Assembly (NCBI GenBank): GCA_932521035.1
Contig: OW051492.1
Location: 11,160,001 to 11,224,000 of the forward strand
Reading direction: 5' to 3'
From: Oscheius dolichura
Lineage: Eukaryota; Nematoda; Chromadorea; Rhabditida; Rhabditidae
DNA: 64,000 bases
Part shown: piece after piece, positions 10,165-22,087 of the stretch
Numbering within the stretch: position 1 is the stretch's first letter
Layout: each line of letters starts with the position of its first letter
Translations under genes and position numbers: made by a program
The notes under the pieces: model-generated
What the model was told of the DNA's origin: nothing
Seen by the model: the letters and a program-made list of their open reading frames with translations, nothing else
The model's database searches: none

Positions 10165-12213
10165 ATGGGGGTCTCCTCGGCACTAAAAAGCCGGCCAGAT
10201 TCCTCGGCCCTAAAAAGCCGGGCAGATTCCTCGGCCCTAAAAAGCCGGTCGGATTCCTCGGCCCTAAAAAGCCGGTCAGATTTTATGGAGGTCTCCTCGG
10301 CCCTAAAAAGCCGGTCAGATTTTATGGAGGTCTCCTCGGCACTAAAAAGCCGGTCAGATTTTATGGAGGTCTCCTCGGCCCTAAAAAGCCGGTCAGATTC
10401 CTCGGCCCTAAAAAGCCGGTCAGATTCCACGGCCCTAAAAAGCCGGTCAGATTCCTCGGCCCTAAAAAGCCGGTCAGATTCCTCGGCCCTAAAAAGCCGG
10501 TCAGATTCCTCGGCCCTAAAAAGCCGGTCGGATTCCTCGGCCCTAAAAAGCCGGTCGGATTCCTCGGTCCTAAAAAGCCGGTCAGATTCCTCGGCCCTAA
10601 AAAGCCGGTCAGATTCCTCGGCCCTAAAAAGCCGGTCAGATTCCACGGCCCTAAAAAGCCGGTCAGATTCCTCGGCCCTAAAAAGCCGGTCAGATTCCTC
10701 GGCCCTAAAAAGCCGGTCAGATTTTATGGAGGTCTCCTCGGCACTAAAAAGCCGGTCAGATTTTATGGAGGTCTCCTCGGCACTAAAAAGCCGGTCAGAT
10801 TCCTCGGCCCTAAAAAGCCGGTCAGATTCCTCGGCCCTAAAAAGCCGGTCAGATTCCACGGCCCTAAAAAGCCGGTCAGATTCCTCGGCCCTAAAAAGCC
10901 GGTCAGATTCCTCGGCCCTAAAAAGCCGGTCAGATTCCTCGGCCCTAAAAAGCCGGTCGGATTCCTCGGTCCTAAAAAGCCGGTCAGATTTTATGGAGGT
11001 CTCCTCGGCACTAAAAAGCCGGTCAGATTGTTCGGCCCTAAAAAGCCGGGCAGATTCCTCGGCCCTAAAAAGCCGGGCAGATTCCTCGGCCCTAAAAAGC
11101 CGGTCGGATTCCTCGGCCCTAAAAAGCCGGTCAGATTTTATGGAGGTCTCCTCGGCCCTAAAAAGCCGGTCAGATTTTATGGAGGTCTCCTCGGCACTAA
11201 AAAGCCGGTCAGATTTTATGGAGGTCTCCTCGGCACTAAAAAGCCGGTCAGATTCCTCGGCCCTAAAAAGCCGGTCAGATTCCTCGGCCCTAAAAAGCCG
11301 GTCAGATTCCTCGGCCCTAAAAAGCCGGTCAGATTCCTCGGCCCTAAAAAGCCGGTCGGATTCCTCGGCCCTAAAAAGCCGGTCAGATTTTATGGGGGTC
11401 TCCTCGGCACTAAAAAGCCGGCCAGATTCCTCGGCCCTAAAAAGCCGGGCAGATTCCTCGGCCCTAAAAAGCCGGTCGGATTCCTCGGCCCTAAAAAGCC
11501 GGTCAGATTTTATGGAGGTCTCCTCGGCCCTAAAAAGCCGGTCAGATTTTATGGAGGTCTCCTCGGCACTAAAAAGCCGGTCAGATTTTATGGAGGTCTC
11601 CTCGGCACTAAAAAGCCGGTCAGATTCCTCGGCCCTAAAAAGCCGGTCAGATTCCTCGGCCCTAAAAAGCCGGTCAGATTCCTCGGCCCTAAAAAGCCGG
11701 TCAGATTCCACGGCCCTAAAAAGCCGGTCAGATTCCTCGGCCCTAAAAAGCCGGTCAGATTTTATGGAGGTCTCCTCGGCACTAAAAAGCCGGTCAGATT
11801 CCTCGGCCCTAAAAAGCCGGTCAGATTCCTCGGCCCTAAAAAGCCGGTCAGATTTTATGGAGGTCTCCTCGGCACTAAAAAGCCGGTCAGATTCCTCGGC
11901 CCTAAAAAGCCGGTCAGATTTTATGGAGGTCTCCTCGGCACTAAAAAGCCGGTCAGATTCCTCGGCCCTAAAAAGCCGGTCGGATTCCTCGGTCCTAAAA
12001 AGCCGGTCAGATTCCTCGGCCCTAAAAAGCCGGTCAGATTCCTCGGCCCTAAAAAGCCGGTCGGATTCCTCGGCCCTAAAAAGCCGGTCGGATTCCTCGG
12101 CCCTAAAAAGCCGGTCAGATTTTATGGAGGTCTCCTCGGCCCTAAAAAGCCGGTCGGATTTTATGGAGGTCTCCTCGGCCCTAAAAAGCCGGTCGGATTC
12201 CTCGGCCCTATAA
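10165..12213. repeat. Rearranged 2,547-bp block (2,049 bp)
   Basis: Shares the opening module and the entire tail with the full blocks, but two monomers carrying inserts at about 10.73-10.79 kb replace part of the middle and one ATTGTTCGG marker is lost. Net length is 498 bp shorter. It ends in TATAAA at 12209. Confidence 0.82.
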
Positions 12214-12561
12214 AGCCGGTCAGATTCCTCGGCCCTAAAAAGCCGGTCGGATTCCTCGGCCCTAAAAAGCCGGTCAGATTTTATGGGGGTCTCCTCGGCA
12301 CTAAAAAGCCGGCCAGATTCCTCGGCCCTAAAAAGCCGGGCAGATTCCTCGGCCCTAAAAAGCCGGTCGGATTCCTCGGCCCTAAAAAGCCGGTCAGATT
12401 TTATGGAGGTCTCCTCGGCCCTAAAAAGCCGGTCGGATTTTATGGAGGTCTCCTCGGCCCTAAAAAGCCGGTCGGATTCCTCGGCCCTATAAAGCCGGTC
12501 AGATTCCTCGGCCCTAAAAAGCCGGTCGGATTCCTCGGCCCTAAAAAGCCGGTCAGATTTT
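12214..12561. repeat. 279-bp spacer module, further copy
   Basis: Same order of variants as 9817-10164, with TATAAA at 12209 and 12488 and ATGGGGG inserts at 12283 and 12562. Confidence 0.85.
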
Positions 12562-13209
12562 ATGGGGGTCTCCTCGGCACTAAAAAGCCGGCCAGATTCC
12601 TCGGCCCTAAAAAGCCGGGCAGATTCCTCGGCCCTAAAAAGCCGGTCGGATTCCTCGGCCCTAAAAAGCCGGTCAGATTTTATGGAGGTCTCCTCGGCCC
12701 TAAAAAGCCGGTCAGATTTTATGGAGGTCTCCTCGGCACTAAAAAGCCGGTCAGATTTTATGGAGGTCTCCTCGGCACTAAAAAGCCGGTCAGATTCCTC
12801 GGCCCTAAAAAGCCGGTCAGATTCCTCGGCCCTAAAAAGCCGGTCAGATTTTATGGAGGTCTCCTCGGCACTAAAAAGCCGGTCAGATTCCTCGGCCCTA
12901 AAAAGCCGGTCAGATTTTATGGAGGTCTCCTCGGCACTAAAAAGCCGGTCAGATTCCTCGGCCCTAAAAAGCCGGTCGGATTCCTCGGTCCTAAAAAGCC
13001 GGTCAGATTCCTCGGCCCTAAAAAGCCGGTCAGATTCCTCGGCCCTAAAAAGCCGGTCGGATTCCTCGGCCCTAAAAAGCCGGTCGGATTCCTCGGCCCT
13101 AAAAAGCCGGTCAGATTTTATGGAGGTCTCCTCGGCCCTAAAAAGCCGGTCGGATTTTATGGAGGTCTCCTCGGCCCTAAAAAGCCGGTCGGATTCCTCG
13201 GCCCTATAA
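12562..13209. repeat. 2,547-bp block with large internal deletion (648 bp)
   Basis: Opening module and tail are those of the full block, but 1,899 bp of the middle, including both ATTGTTCGG markers and all CCACGG cores, are absent. The join falls between core monomers, so the breakpoint cannot be placed to the base. Confidence 0.82.
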
Positions 13210-13557
13210 AGCCGGTCAGATTCCTCGGCCCTAAAAAGCCGGTCGGATTCCTCGGCCCTAAAAAGCCGGTCAGATTTTATGGGGGTCTCCTCGGCACTAA
13301 AAAGCCGGCCAGATTCCTCGGCCCTAAAAAGCCGGGCAGATTCCTCGGCCCTAAAAAGCCGGTCGGATTCCTCGGCCCTAAAAAGCCGGTCAGATTTTAT
13401 GGAGGTCTCCTCGGCCCTAAAAAGCCGGTCGGATTTTATGGAGGTCTCCTCGGCCCTAAAAAGCCGGTCGGATTCCTCGGCCCTATAAAGCCGGTCAGAT
13501 TCCTCGGCCCTAAAAAGCCGGTCGGATTCCTCGGCCCTAAAAAGCCGGTCAGATTTT
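13210..13557. repeat. 279-bp spacer module, further copy
   Basis: TATAAA at 13205 and 13484, ATGGGGG at 13279 and 13558. It corresponds to the other 279-bp modules of the 0-16 kb family. Confidence 0.85.
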
Positions 13558-16104
13558 ATGGGGGTCTCCTCGGCACTAAAAAGCCGGCCAGATTCCTCGG
13601 CCCTAAAAAGCCGGGCAGATTCCTCGGCCCTAAAAAGCCGGTCGGATTCCTCGGCCCTAAAAAGCCGGTCAGATTTTATGGAGGTCTCCTCGGCCCTAAA
13701 AAGCCGGTCAGATTTTATGGAGGTCTCCTCGGCACTAAAAAGCCGGTCAGATTTTATGGAGGTCTCCTCGGCACTAAAAAGCCGGTCAGATTCCTCGGCC
13801 CTAAAAAGCCGGTCAGATTCCTCGGCCCTAAAAAGCCGGTCAGATTCCTCGGCCCTAAAAAGCCGGTCAGATTCCACGGCCCTAAAAAGCCGGTCAGATT
13901 CCTCGGCCCTAAAAAGCCGGTCAGATTCCTCGGCCCTAAAAAGCCGGTCAGATTCCTCGGCCCTAAAAAGCCGGTCGGATTCCTCGGCCCTAAAAAGCCG
14001 GTCGGATTCCTCGGTCCTAAAAAGCCGGTCAGATTCCTCGGCCCTAAAAAGCCGGTCAGATTCCTCGGCCCTAAAAAGCCGGTCAGATTCCACGGCCCTA
14101 AAAAGCCGGTCAGATTCCTCGGCCCTAAAAAGCCGGTCAGATTCCTCGGCCCTAAAAAGCCGGTCAGATTCCTCGGCCCTAAAAAGCCGGTCGGATTCCT
14201 CGGTCCTAAAAAGCCGGTCAGATTTTATGGAGGTCTCCTCGGCACTAAAAAGCCGGTCAGATTGTTCGGCCCTAAAAAGCCGGGCAGATTCCTCGGCCCT
14301 AAAAAGCCGGGCAGATTCCTCGGCCCTAAAAAGCCGGTCGGATTCCTCGGCCCTAAAAAGCCGGTCAGATTTTATGGAGGTCTCCTCGGCACTAAAAAGC
14401 CGGTCAGATTTTATGGAGGTCTCCTCGGCACTAAAAAGCCGGTCAGATTCCTCGGCCCTAAAAAGCCGGTCAGATTCCTCGGCCCTAAAAAGCCGGTCAG
14501 ATTCCTCGGCCCTAAAAAGCCGGTCAGATTCCACGGCCCTAAAAAGCCGGTCAGATTCCTCGGCCCTAAAAAGCCGGTCAGATTCCTCGGCCCTAAAAAG
14601 CCGGTCAGATTCCTCGGCCCTAAAAAGCCGGTCGGATTCCTCGGCCCTAAAAAGCCGGTCGGATTCCTCGGTCCTAAAAAGCCGGTCAGATTCCTCGGCC
14701 CTAAAAAGCCGGTCAGATTCCTCGGCCCTAAAAAGCCGGTCAGATTCCACGGCCCTAAAAAGCCGGTCAGATTCCTCGGCCCTAAAAAGCCGGTCAGATT
14801 CCTCGGCCCTAAAAAGCCGGTCAGATTCCTCGGCCCTAAAAAGCCGGTCGGATTCCTCGGTCCTAAAAAGCCGGTCAGATTTTATGGAGGTCTCCTCGGC
14901 ACTAAAAAGCCGGTCAGATTGTTCGGCCCTAAAAAGCCGGGCAGATTCCTCGGCCCTAAAAAGCCGGGCAGATTCCTCGGCCCTAAAAAGCCGGTCGGAT
15001 TCCTCGGCCCTAAAAAGCCGGTCAGATTTTATGGAGGTCTCCTCGGCCCTAAAAAGCCGGTCAGATTTTATGGAGGTCTCCTCGGCACTAAAAAGCCGGT
15101 CAGATTTTATGGAGGTCTCCTCGGCACTAAAAAGCCGGTCAGATTCCTCGGCCCTAAAAAGCCGGTCAGATTCCTCGGCCCTAAAAAGCCGGTCAGATTC
15201 CTCGGCCCTAAAAAGCCGGTCAGATTCCTCGGCCCTAAAAAGCCGGTCGGATTCCTCGGCCCTAAAAAGCCGGTCAGATTTTATGGGGGTCTCCTCGGCA
15301 CTAAAAAGCCGGCCAGATTCCTCGGCCCTAAAAAGCCGGGCAGATTCCTCGGCCCTAAAAAGCCGGTCGGATTCCTCGGCCCTAAAAAGCCGGTCAGATT
15401 TTATGGAGGTCTCCTCGGCCCTAAAAAGCCGGTCAGATTTTATGGAGGTCTCCTCGGCACTAAAAAGCCGGTCAGATTTTATGGAGGTCTCCTCGGCACT
15501 AAAAAGCCGGTCAGATTCCTCGGCCCTAAAAAGCCGGTCAGATTCCTCGGCCCTAAAAAGCCGGTCAGATTCCTCGGCCCTAAAAAGCCGGTCAGATTCC
15601 ACGGCCCTAAAAAGCCGGTCAGATTCCTCGGCCCTAAAAAGCCGGTCAGATTTTATGGAGGTCTCCTCGGCACTAAAAAGCCGGTCAGATTCCTCGGCCC
15701 TAAAAAGCCGGTCAGATTCCTCGGCCCTAAAAAGCCGGTCAGATTTTATGGAGGTCTCCTCGGCACTAAAAAGCCGGTCAGATTCCTCGGCCCTAAAAAG
15801 CCGGTCAGATTTTATGGAGGTCTCCTCGGCACTAAAAAGCCGGTCAGATTCCTCGGCCCTAAAAAGCCGGTCGGATTCCTCGGTCCTAAAAAGCCGGTCA
15901 GATTCCTCGGCCCTAAAAAGCCGGTCAGATTCCTCGGCCCTAAAAAGCCGGTCGGATTCCTCGGCCCTAAAAAGCCGGTCGGATTCCTCGGCCCTAAAAA
16001 GCCGGTCAGATTTTATGGAGGTCTCCTCGGCCCTAAAAAGCCGGTCGGATTTTATGGAGGTCTCCTCGGCCCTAAAAAGCCGGTCGGATTCCTCGGCCCT
16101 ATAA
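13558..16104. repeat. 2,547-bp higher-order block, copy 3
   Basis: Full-length copy at offset 6,288 from copy 2; the TATAAA that closes it is at 16100. I found no marker difference from copy 2. Followed after 70 bp by another ATGGGGG opening module (16174). Confidence 0.9.
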
Positions 16105-17740
16105 AGCCGGTCAGATTCCTCGGCCCTAAAAAGCCGGTCGGATTCCTCGGCCCTAAAAAGCCGGTCAGATTTTATGGGGGTCTCCTCGGCACTAAAAAGC
16201 CGGCCAGATTCCTCGGCCCTAGAAAGCCGGGCAGATTCCTCGGCCCTAAAAAGCCGGTCGGATTCCTCGGCCCTAAAAAGCCGGTCAGATTTTATGGAGG
16301 TCTCCTCGGCCCTAAAAAGCCGGTCAGATTTTATGGAGGTCTCCTCGGCACTAAAAAGCCGGTCAGATTTTATGGAGGTCTCCTCGGCACTAAAAAGCCG
16401 GTCAGATTCCTCGGCCCTAAAAAGCCGGTCAGATTCCTCGGCCCTAAAAAGCCGGTCAGATTCCTCGGCCCTAAAAAGCCGGTCAGATTCCACGGCCCTA
16501 AAAAGCCGGTCAGATTCCTCGGCCCTAAAAAGCCGGTCAGATTCCTCGGCCCTAAAAAGCCGGTCAGATTCCTCGGCCCTAAAAAGCCGGTCGGATTCCT
16601 CGGCCCTAAAAAGCCGGTCGGATTCCTCGGTCCTAAAAAGCCGGTCAGATTCCTCGGCCCTAAAAAGCCGGTCAGATTCCTCGGCCCTAAAAAGCCGGTC
16701 AGATTCCACGGCCCTAAAAAGCCGGTCAGATTCCTCGGCCCTAAAAAGCCGGTCAGATTCCTCGGCCCTAAAAAGCCGGTCAGATTCCTCGGCCCTAAAA
16801 AGCCGGTCGGATTCCTCGGTCCTAAAAAGCCGGTCAGATTTTATGGAGGTCTCCTCGGCACTAAAAAGCCGGTCAGATTGTTCGGCCCTAAAAAGCCGGG
16901 CAGATTCCTCGGCCCTAAAAAGCCGGGCAGATTCCTCGGCCCTAAAAAGCCGGTCGGATTCCTCGGCCCTAAAAAGCCGGTCAGATTTTATGGAGGTCTC
17001 CTCGGCCCTAAAAAGCCGGTCAGATTTTATGGAGGTCTCCTCGGCACTAAAAAGCCGGTCAGATTTTATGGAGGTCTCCTCGGCACTAAAAAGCCGGTCA
17101 GATTCCTCGGCCCTAAAAAGCCGGTCAGATTCCTCGGCCCTAAAAAGCCGGTCAGATTCCTCGGCCCTAAAAAGCCGGTCAGATTCCACGGCCCTAAAAA
17201 GCCGGTCAGATTCCTCGGCCCTAAAAAGCCGGTCAGATTCCTCGGCCCTAAAAAGCCGGTCAGATTCCTCGGCCCTAAAAAGCCGGTCGGATTCCTCGGC
17301 CCTAAAAAGCCGGTCGGATTCCTCGGTCCTAAAAAGCCGGTCAGATTCCTCGGCCCTAAAAAGCCGGTCAGATTCCTCGGCCCTAAAAAGCCGGTCAGAT
17401 TCCACGGCCCTAAAAAGCCGGTCAGATTCCTCGGCCCTAAAAAGCCGGTCAGATTCCTCGGCCCTAAAAAGCCGGTCAGATTCCTCGGCCCTAAAAAGCC
17501 GGTCGGATTCCTCGGTCCTAAAAAGCCGGTCAGATTTTATGGAGGTCTCCTCGGCACTAAAAAGCCGGTCAGATTGTTCGGCCCTAAAAAGCCGGTCAGA
17601 TTCCTCGGCCCTAAAAAGCCGGGCAGATTCCTCGGCCCTAAAAAGCCGGTCGGATTCCTCGGCCCTAAAAAGCCGGTCAGATTTTATGGAGGTCTCCTCG
17701 GCACTAAAAAGCCGGTCAGATTCCACGGCCCTAAAAAGCC
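16105..17740. repeat. Transitional block with two 5'-type modules
   Basis: Starts like a 2,547-bp block but does not finish as one. ATTGTTCGG markers lie at 16877 and 17573, 696 bp apart: the 657-bp spacing of the earlier family plus one extra 39-bp unit. It holds a private CTAGAAAG variant near 16221. In the SSALKSRSD frame no TATAAA stop occurs from here until 20132. Confidence 0.75.
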
Positions 17741-18966
17741 GGTCAGATTCCTCGGCCCTAAAAAGCCGGGCAGATTCCTCGGCCCTAAAAAGCCGGTCGG
17801 ATTCCTCGGCCCTAAAAAGCCGGTCAGATTTTATGGAGGTCTCCTCGGCCCTAAAAAGCCGGTCAGATTTTATGGAGGTCTCCTCGGCCCTAAAAAGCCG
17901 GTCAGATTTTATGGGGGTCTCCTCGGCACTAAAAAGCCGGCCAGATTCCTCGGCCCTAAAAAGCCGGGCAGATTCCTCGGCCCTAAAAAGCCGGTCGGAT
18001 TCCTCGGCCCTAAAAAGCCGGTCAGATTTTATGGAGGTCTCCTCGGCCCTAAAAAGCCGGTCAGATTTTATGGAGGTCTCCTCGGCACTAAAAAGCCGGT
18101 CAGATTTTATGGAGGTCTCCTCGGCACTAAAAAGCCGGTCAGATTCCTCGGCCCTAAAAAGCCGGTCAGATTCCTCGGCCCTAAAAAGCCGGTCAGATTC
18201 CTCGGCCCTAAAAAGCCGGTCAGATTCCTCGGCCCTAAAAAGCCGGTCAGATTCCTCGGCCCTAAAAAGCCGGTCGGATTCCTCGGCCCTAAAAAGCCGG
18301 TCGGATTCCTCGGTCCTAAAAAGCCGGTCAGATTCCACGGCCCTAAAAAGCCGGTCAGATTCCTCGGCCCTAAAAAGCCGGTCAGATTCCTCGGCCCTAA
18401 AAAGCCGGTCAGATTCCTCGGCCCTAAAAAGCCGGTCGGATTCCTCGGTCCTAAAAAGCCGGTCAGATTTTATGGAGGTCTCCTCGGCACTAAAAAGCCG
18501 GTCAGATTGTTCGGCCCTAAAAAGCCGGGCAGATTCCTCGGCCCTAAAAAGCCGGTCGGATTCCTCGGCCCTAAAAAGCCGGTCAGATTTTATGGAGGTC
18601 TCCTCGGCCCTAAAAAGCCGGTCAGATTTTATGGAGGTCTCCTCGGCACTAAAAAGCCGGTCAGATTTTATGGAGGTCTCCTCGGCACTAAAAAGCCGGT
18701 CAGATTCCTCGGCCCTAAAAAGCCGGTCAGATTCCTCGGCCCTAAAAAGCCGGTCAGATTCCTCGGCCCTAAAAAGCCGGTCAGATTCCACGGCCCTAAA
18801 AAGCCGGTCAGATTCCTCGGCCCTAAAAAGCCGGTCAGATTCCTCGGCCCTAAAAAGCCGGTCAGATTCCTCGGCCCTAAAAAGCCGGTCAGATTCCACG
18901 GCCCTAAAAAGCCGGTCAGATTCCTCGGCCCTAAAAAGCCGGTCAGATTCCTCGGCCCTAAAAAGC
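17740..18966. repeat. 1,227-bp tandem duplication, copy 1
   Basis: Anchored by CGGGCAG at 17768, ATGGGGG at 17911, ATTGTTCGG at 18506 and CCACGG at 18896, each recurring 1,227 bp downstream. The left edge lies between about 17,725 and 17,768; runs of identical cores prevent exact placement. Confidence 0.85.
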
Positions 18967-20193
18967 CGGTCAGATTCCTCGGCCCTAAAAAGCCGGGCAG
19001 ATTCCTCGGCCCTAAAAAGCCGGTCGGATTCCTCGGCCCTAAAAAGCCGGTCAGATTTTATGGAGGTCTCCTCGGCCCTAAAAAGCCGGTCAGATTTTAT
19101 GGAGGTCTCCTCGGCCCTAAAAAGCCGGTCAGATTTTATGGGGGTCTCCTCGGCACTAAAAAGCCGGCCAGATTCCTCGGCCCTAAAAAGCCGGGCAGAT
19201 TCCTCGGCCCTAAAAAGCCGGTCGGATTCCTCGGCCCTAAAAAGCCGGTCAGATTTTATGGAGGTCTCCTCGGCCCTAAAAAGCCGGTCAGATTTTATGG
19301 AGGTCTCCTCGGCACTAAAAAGCCGGTCAGATTTTATGGAGGTCTCCTCGGCACTAAAAAGCCGGTCAGATTCCTCGGCCCTAAAAAGCCGGTCAGATTC
19401 CTCGGCCCTAAAAAGCCGGTCAGATTCCTCGGCCCTAAAAAGCCGGTCAGATTCCTCGGCCCTAAAAAGCCGGTCAGATTCCTCGGCCCTAAAAAGCCGG
19501 TCGGATTCCTCGGCCCTAAAAAGCCGGTCGGATTCCTCGGTCCTAAAAAGCCGGTCAGATTCCACGGCCCTAAAAAGCCGGTCAGATTCCTCGGCCCTAA
19601 AAAGCCGGTCAGATTCCTCGGCCCTAAAAAGCCGGTCAGATTCCTCGGCCCTAAAAAGCCGGTCGGATTCCTCGGTCCTAAAAAGCCGGTCAGATTTTAT
19701 GGAGGTCTCCTCGGCACTAAAAAGCCGGTCAGATTGTTCGGCCCTAAAAAGCCGGGCAGATTCTTCGGCCCTAAAAAGCCGGTCGGATTCCTCGGCCCTA
19801 AAAAGCCGGTCAGATTTTATGGAGGTCTCCTCGGCCCTAAAAAGCCGGTCAGATTTTATGGAGGTCTCCTCGGCACTAAAAAGCCGGTCAGATTTTATGG
19901 AGGTCTCCTCGGCACTAAAAAGCCGGTCAGATTCCTCGGCCCTAAAAAGCCGGTCAGATTCCTCGGCCCTAAAAAGCCGGTCAGATTCCTCGGCCCTAAA
20001 AAGCCGGTCAGATTCCACGGCCCTAAAAAGCCGGTCAGATTCCTCGGCCCTAAAAAGCCGGTCAGATTCCTCGGCCCTAAAAAGCCGGTCAGATTCCTCG
20101 GCCCTAAAAAGCCGGTCAGATTCCACGGCCCTATAAAGCCGGTCAGATTCCTCGGCCCTAAAAAGCCGGTCAGATTCCTCGGCCCTAAAAAGC
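18967..20193. repeat. 1,227-bp tandem duplication, copy 2
   Basis: Markers at 18995, 19138, 19733 and 20123 match copy 1. Private changes include CTTCGG near 19763 and a TATAAA variant at 20132 in a CCACGG core, a context not seen for the other TATAAA sites. Its right part overlaps the 2,355-bp repeat. Confidence 0.85.
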
Positions 20194-22087
20194 CGGTCAG
20201 ATTCCTCGGCCCTAAAAAGCCGGTCAGATTCCTCGGCCCTAAAAAGCCGGTCGGATTCCTCGGCCCTAAAAAGCCGGTCGGATTCCTCGGTCCTAAAAAG
20301 CCGGTCAGATTCCTCGGCCCTAAAAAGCCGGTCAGATTCCTCGGCCCTAAAAAGCCGGTCAGATTCCACGGCCCTAAAAAGCCGGTCAGATTCCTCGGCC
20401 CTAAAAAGCCGGTCAGATTCCTCGGCCCTAAAAAGCCGGTCAGATTCCTCGGTCCTAAAAAGCCGGTCAGATTTTATGGAGGTCTCCTCGGCACTAAAAA
20501 GCCGGTCAGATTGTTCGGCCCTAAAAAGCCGGGCAGATTCCTCGGCCCTAAAAAGCCGGTCGGATTCCTCGGCCCTAAAAAGCCGGTCAGATTTTATGGA
20601 GGTCTCCTCGGCCCTAAAAAGCCGGTCAGATTTTATGGAGGTCTCCTCGGCACTAAAAAGCCGGTCAGATTTTATGGAGGTCTCCTCGGCACTAAAAAGC
20701 CGGTCAGATTCCTCGGCACTAAAAAGCCGGTCAGATTCCTCGGCCCTAAAAAGCCGGTCAGATTCCTCGGCCCTAAAAAGCCGGTCAGATTCCTCGGCCC
20801 TAAAAAGCCGGTCAGATTCCACGGCCCTAAAAAGCCGGTCAGATTCCTCGGCCCTAAAAAGCCGGTCAGATTCCTCGGCCCTAAAAAGCCGGTCAGATTC
20901 CTCGGCCCTAAAAAGCCGGTCAGATTCCACGGCCCTAAAAAGCCGGTCAGATTCCTCGGCCCTAAAAAGCCGGTCAGATTCCTCGGCCCTAAAAAGCCGG
21001 TCAGATTCCTCGGCCCTAAAAAGCCGGTCGGATTCCTCGGCCCTAAAAAGCCGGTCAGATTCCTCGGCCCTAAAAAGCCGGTCAGATTCCTCGGCCCTAA
21101 AAAGCCGGTCGGATTCCTCGGTCCTAAAAAGCCGGTCAGATTTTATGGAGGTCTCCTCGGCACTAAAAAGCCGGTCAGATTGTTCGGCCCTAAAAAGCCG
21201 GGCAGATTCCTCGGCCCTAAAAAGCCGGTCGGATTCCTCGGCCCTAAAAAGCCGGTCAGATTTTATGGAGGTCTCCTCGGCCCTAAAAAGCCGGTCAGAT
21301 TTTATGGAGGTCTCCTCGGCACTAAAAAGCCGGTCAGATTTTATGGAGGTCTCCTCGGCACTAAAAAGCCGGTCAGATTCCTCGGCCCTAAAAAGCCGGT
21401 CAGATTCCTCGGCCCTAAAAAGCCGGTCAGATTCCTCGGCCCTAAAAAGCCGGTCAGATTCCACGGCCCTAAAAAGCCGGTCAGATTCCTCGGCCCTAAA
21501 AAGCCGGTCAGATTCCTCGGCCCTAAAAAGCCGGTCAGATTCCTCGGCCCTAAAAAGCCGGTCAGATTCCACGGCCCTAAAAAGCCGGTCAGATTCCTCG
21601 GCCCTAAAAAGCCGGTCAGATTCCTCGGCCCTAAAAAGCCGGTCAGATTCCTCGGCCCTAAAAAGCCGGTCGGATTCCTCGGCCCTAAAAAGCCGGTCAG
21701 ATTCCTCGGCCCTAAAAAGCCGGTCGGATTCCTCGGCCCTAAAAAGCCGGTCAGATTCCTCGGCCCTAAAAAGCCGGTCAGATTCCTCGGCCCTAAAAAG
21801 CCGGTCAGATTCCTCGGCCCTAAAAAGCCGGTCGGATTCCTCGGCCCTAAAAAGCCGGTCAGATTCCTCGGCCCTAAAAAGCCGGTCAGATTCCTCGGCC
21901 CTAAAAAGCCGGTCAGATTTTATGGAGGTCTCCTCGGCCCTAAAAAGCCGGTCGGATTCCTCGGCCCTAAAAAGCCGGTCAGATTTTATGGAGGTCTCCT
22001 CGGCACTAAAAAGCCGGTCAGATTCCTCGGCCCTAAAAAGCCGGTCAGATTTTATGGAGGTCTCCTCGGCACTAAAAAGCCGGTCAG
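19733..22087. repeat. 2,355-bp higher-order repeat, copy 1
   Basis: ATTGTTCGG markers at 19733, 20510 and 21179 (spacings 777 and 669) are reproduced at 22088, 22865 and 23534. A rare 27-bp core with GGCACT but no insert, at 20718, recurs at 23073, the same 2,355-bp offset. The start is set at the first marker; homology begins slightly upstream. Confidence 0.88.

Noticed and set aside
263-16104. 848-codon ATGGGGG-to-TAA modules as a repeated gene family
   Set aside because: The encoded sequence is only SSALKSRSD with occasional FMEV; start context has T at -3; module lengths range from 69 to 1,801 codons, as expected of random stops in a satellite. Kept as a testable finding, not as CDS.
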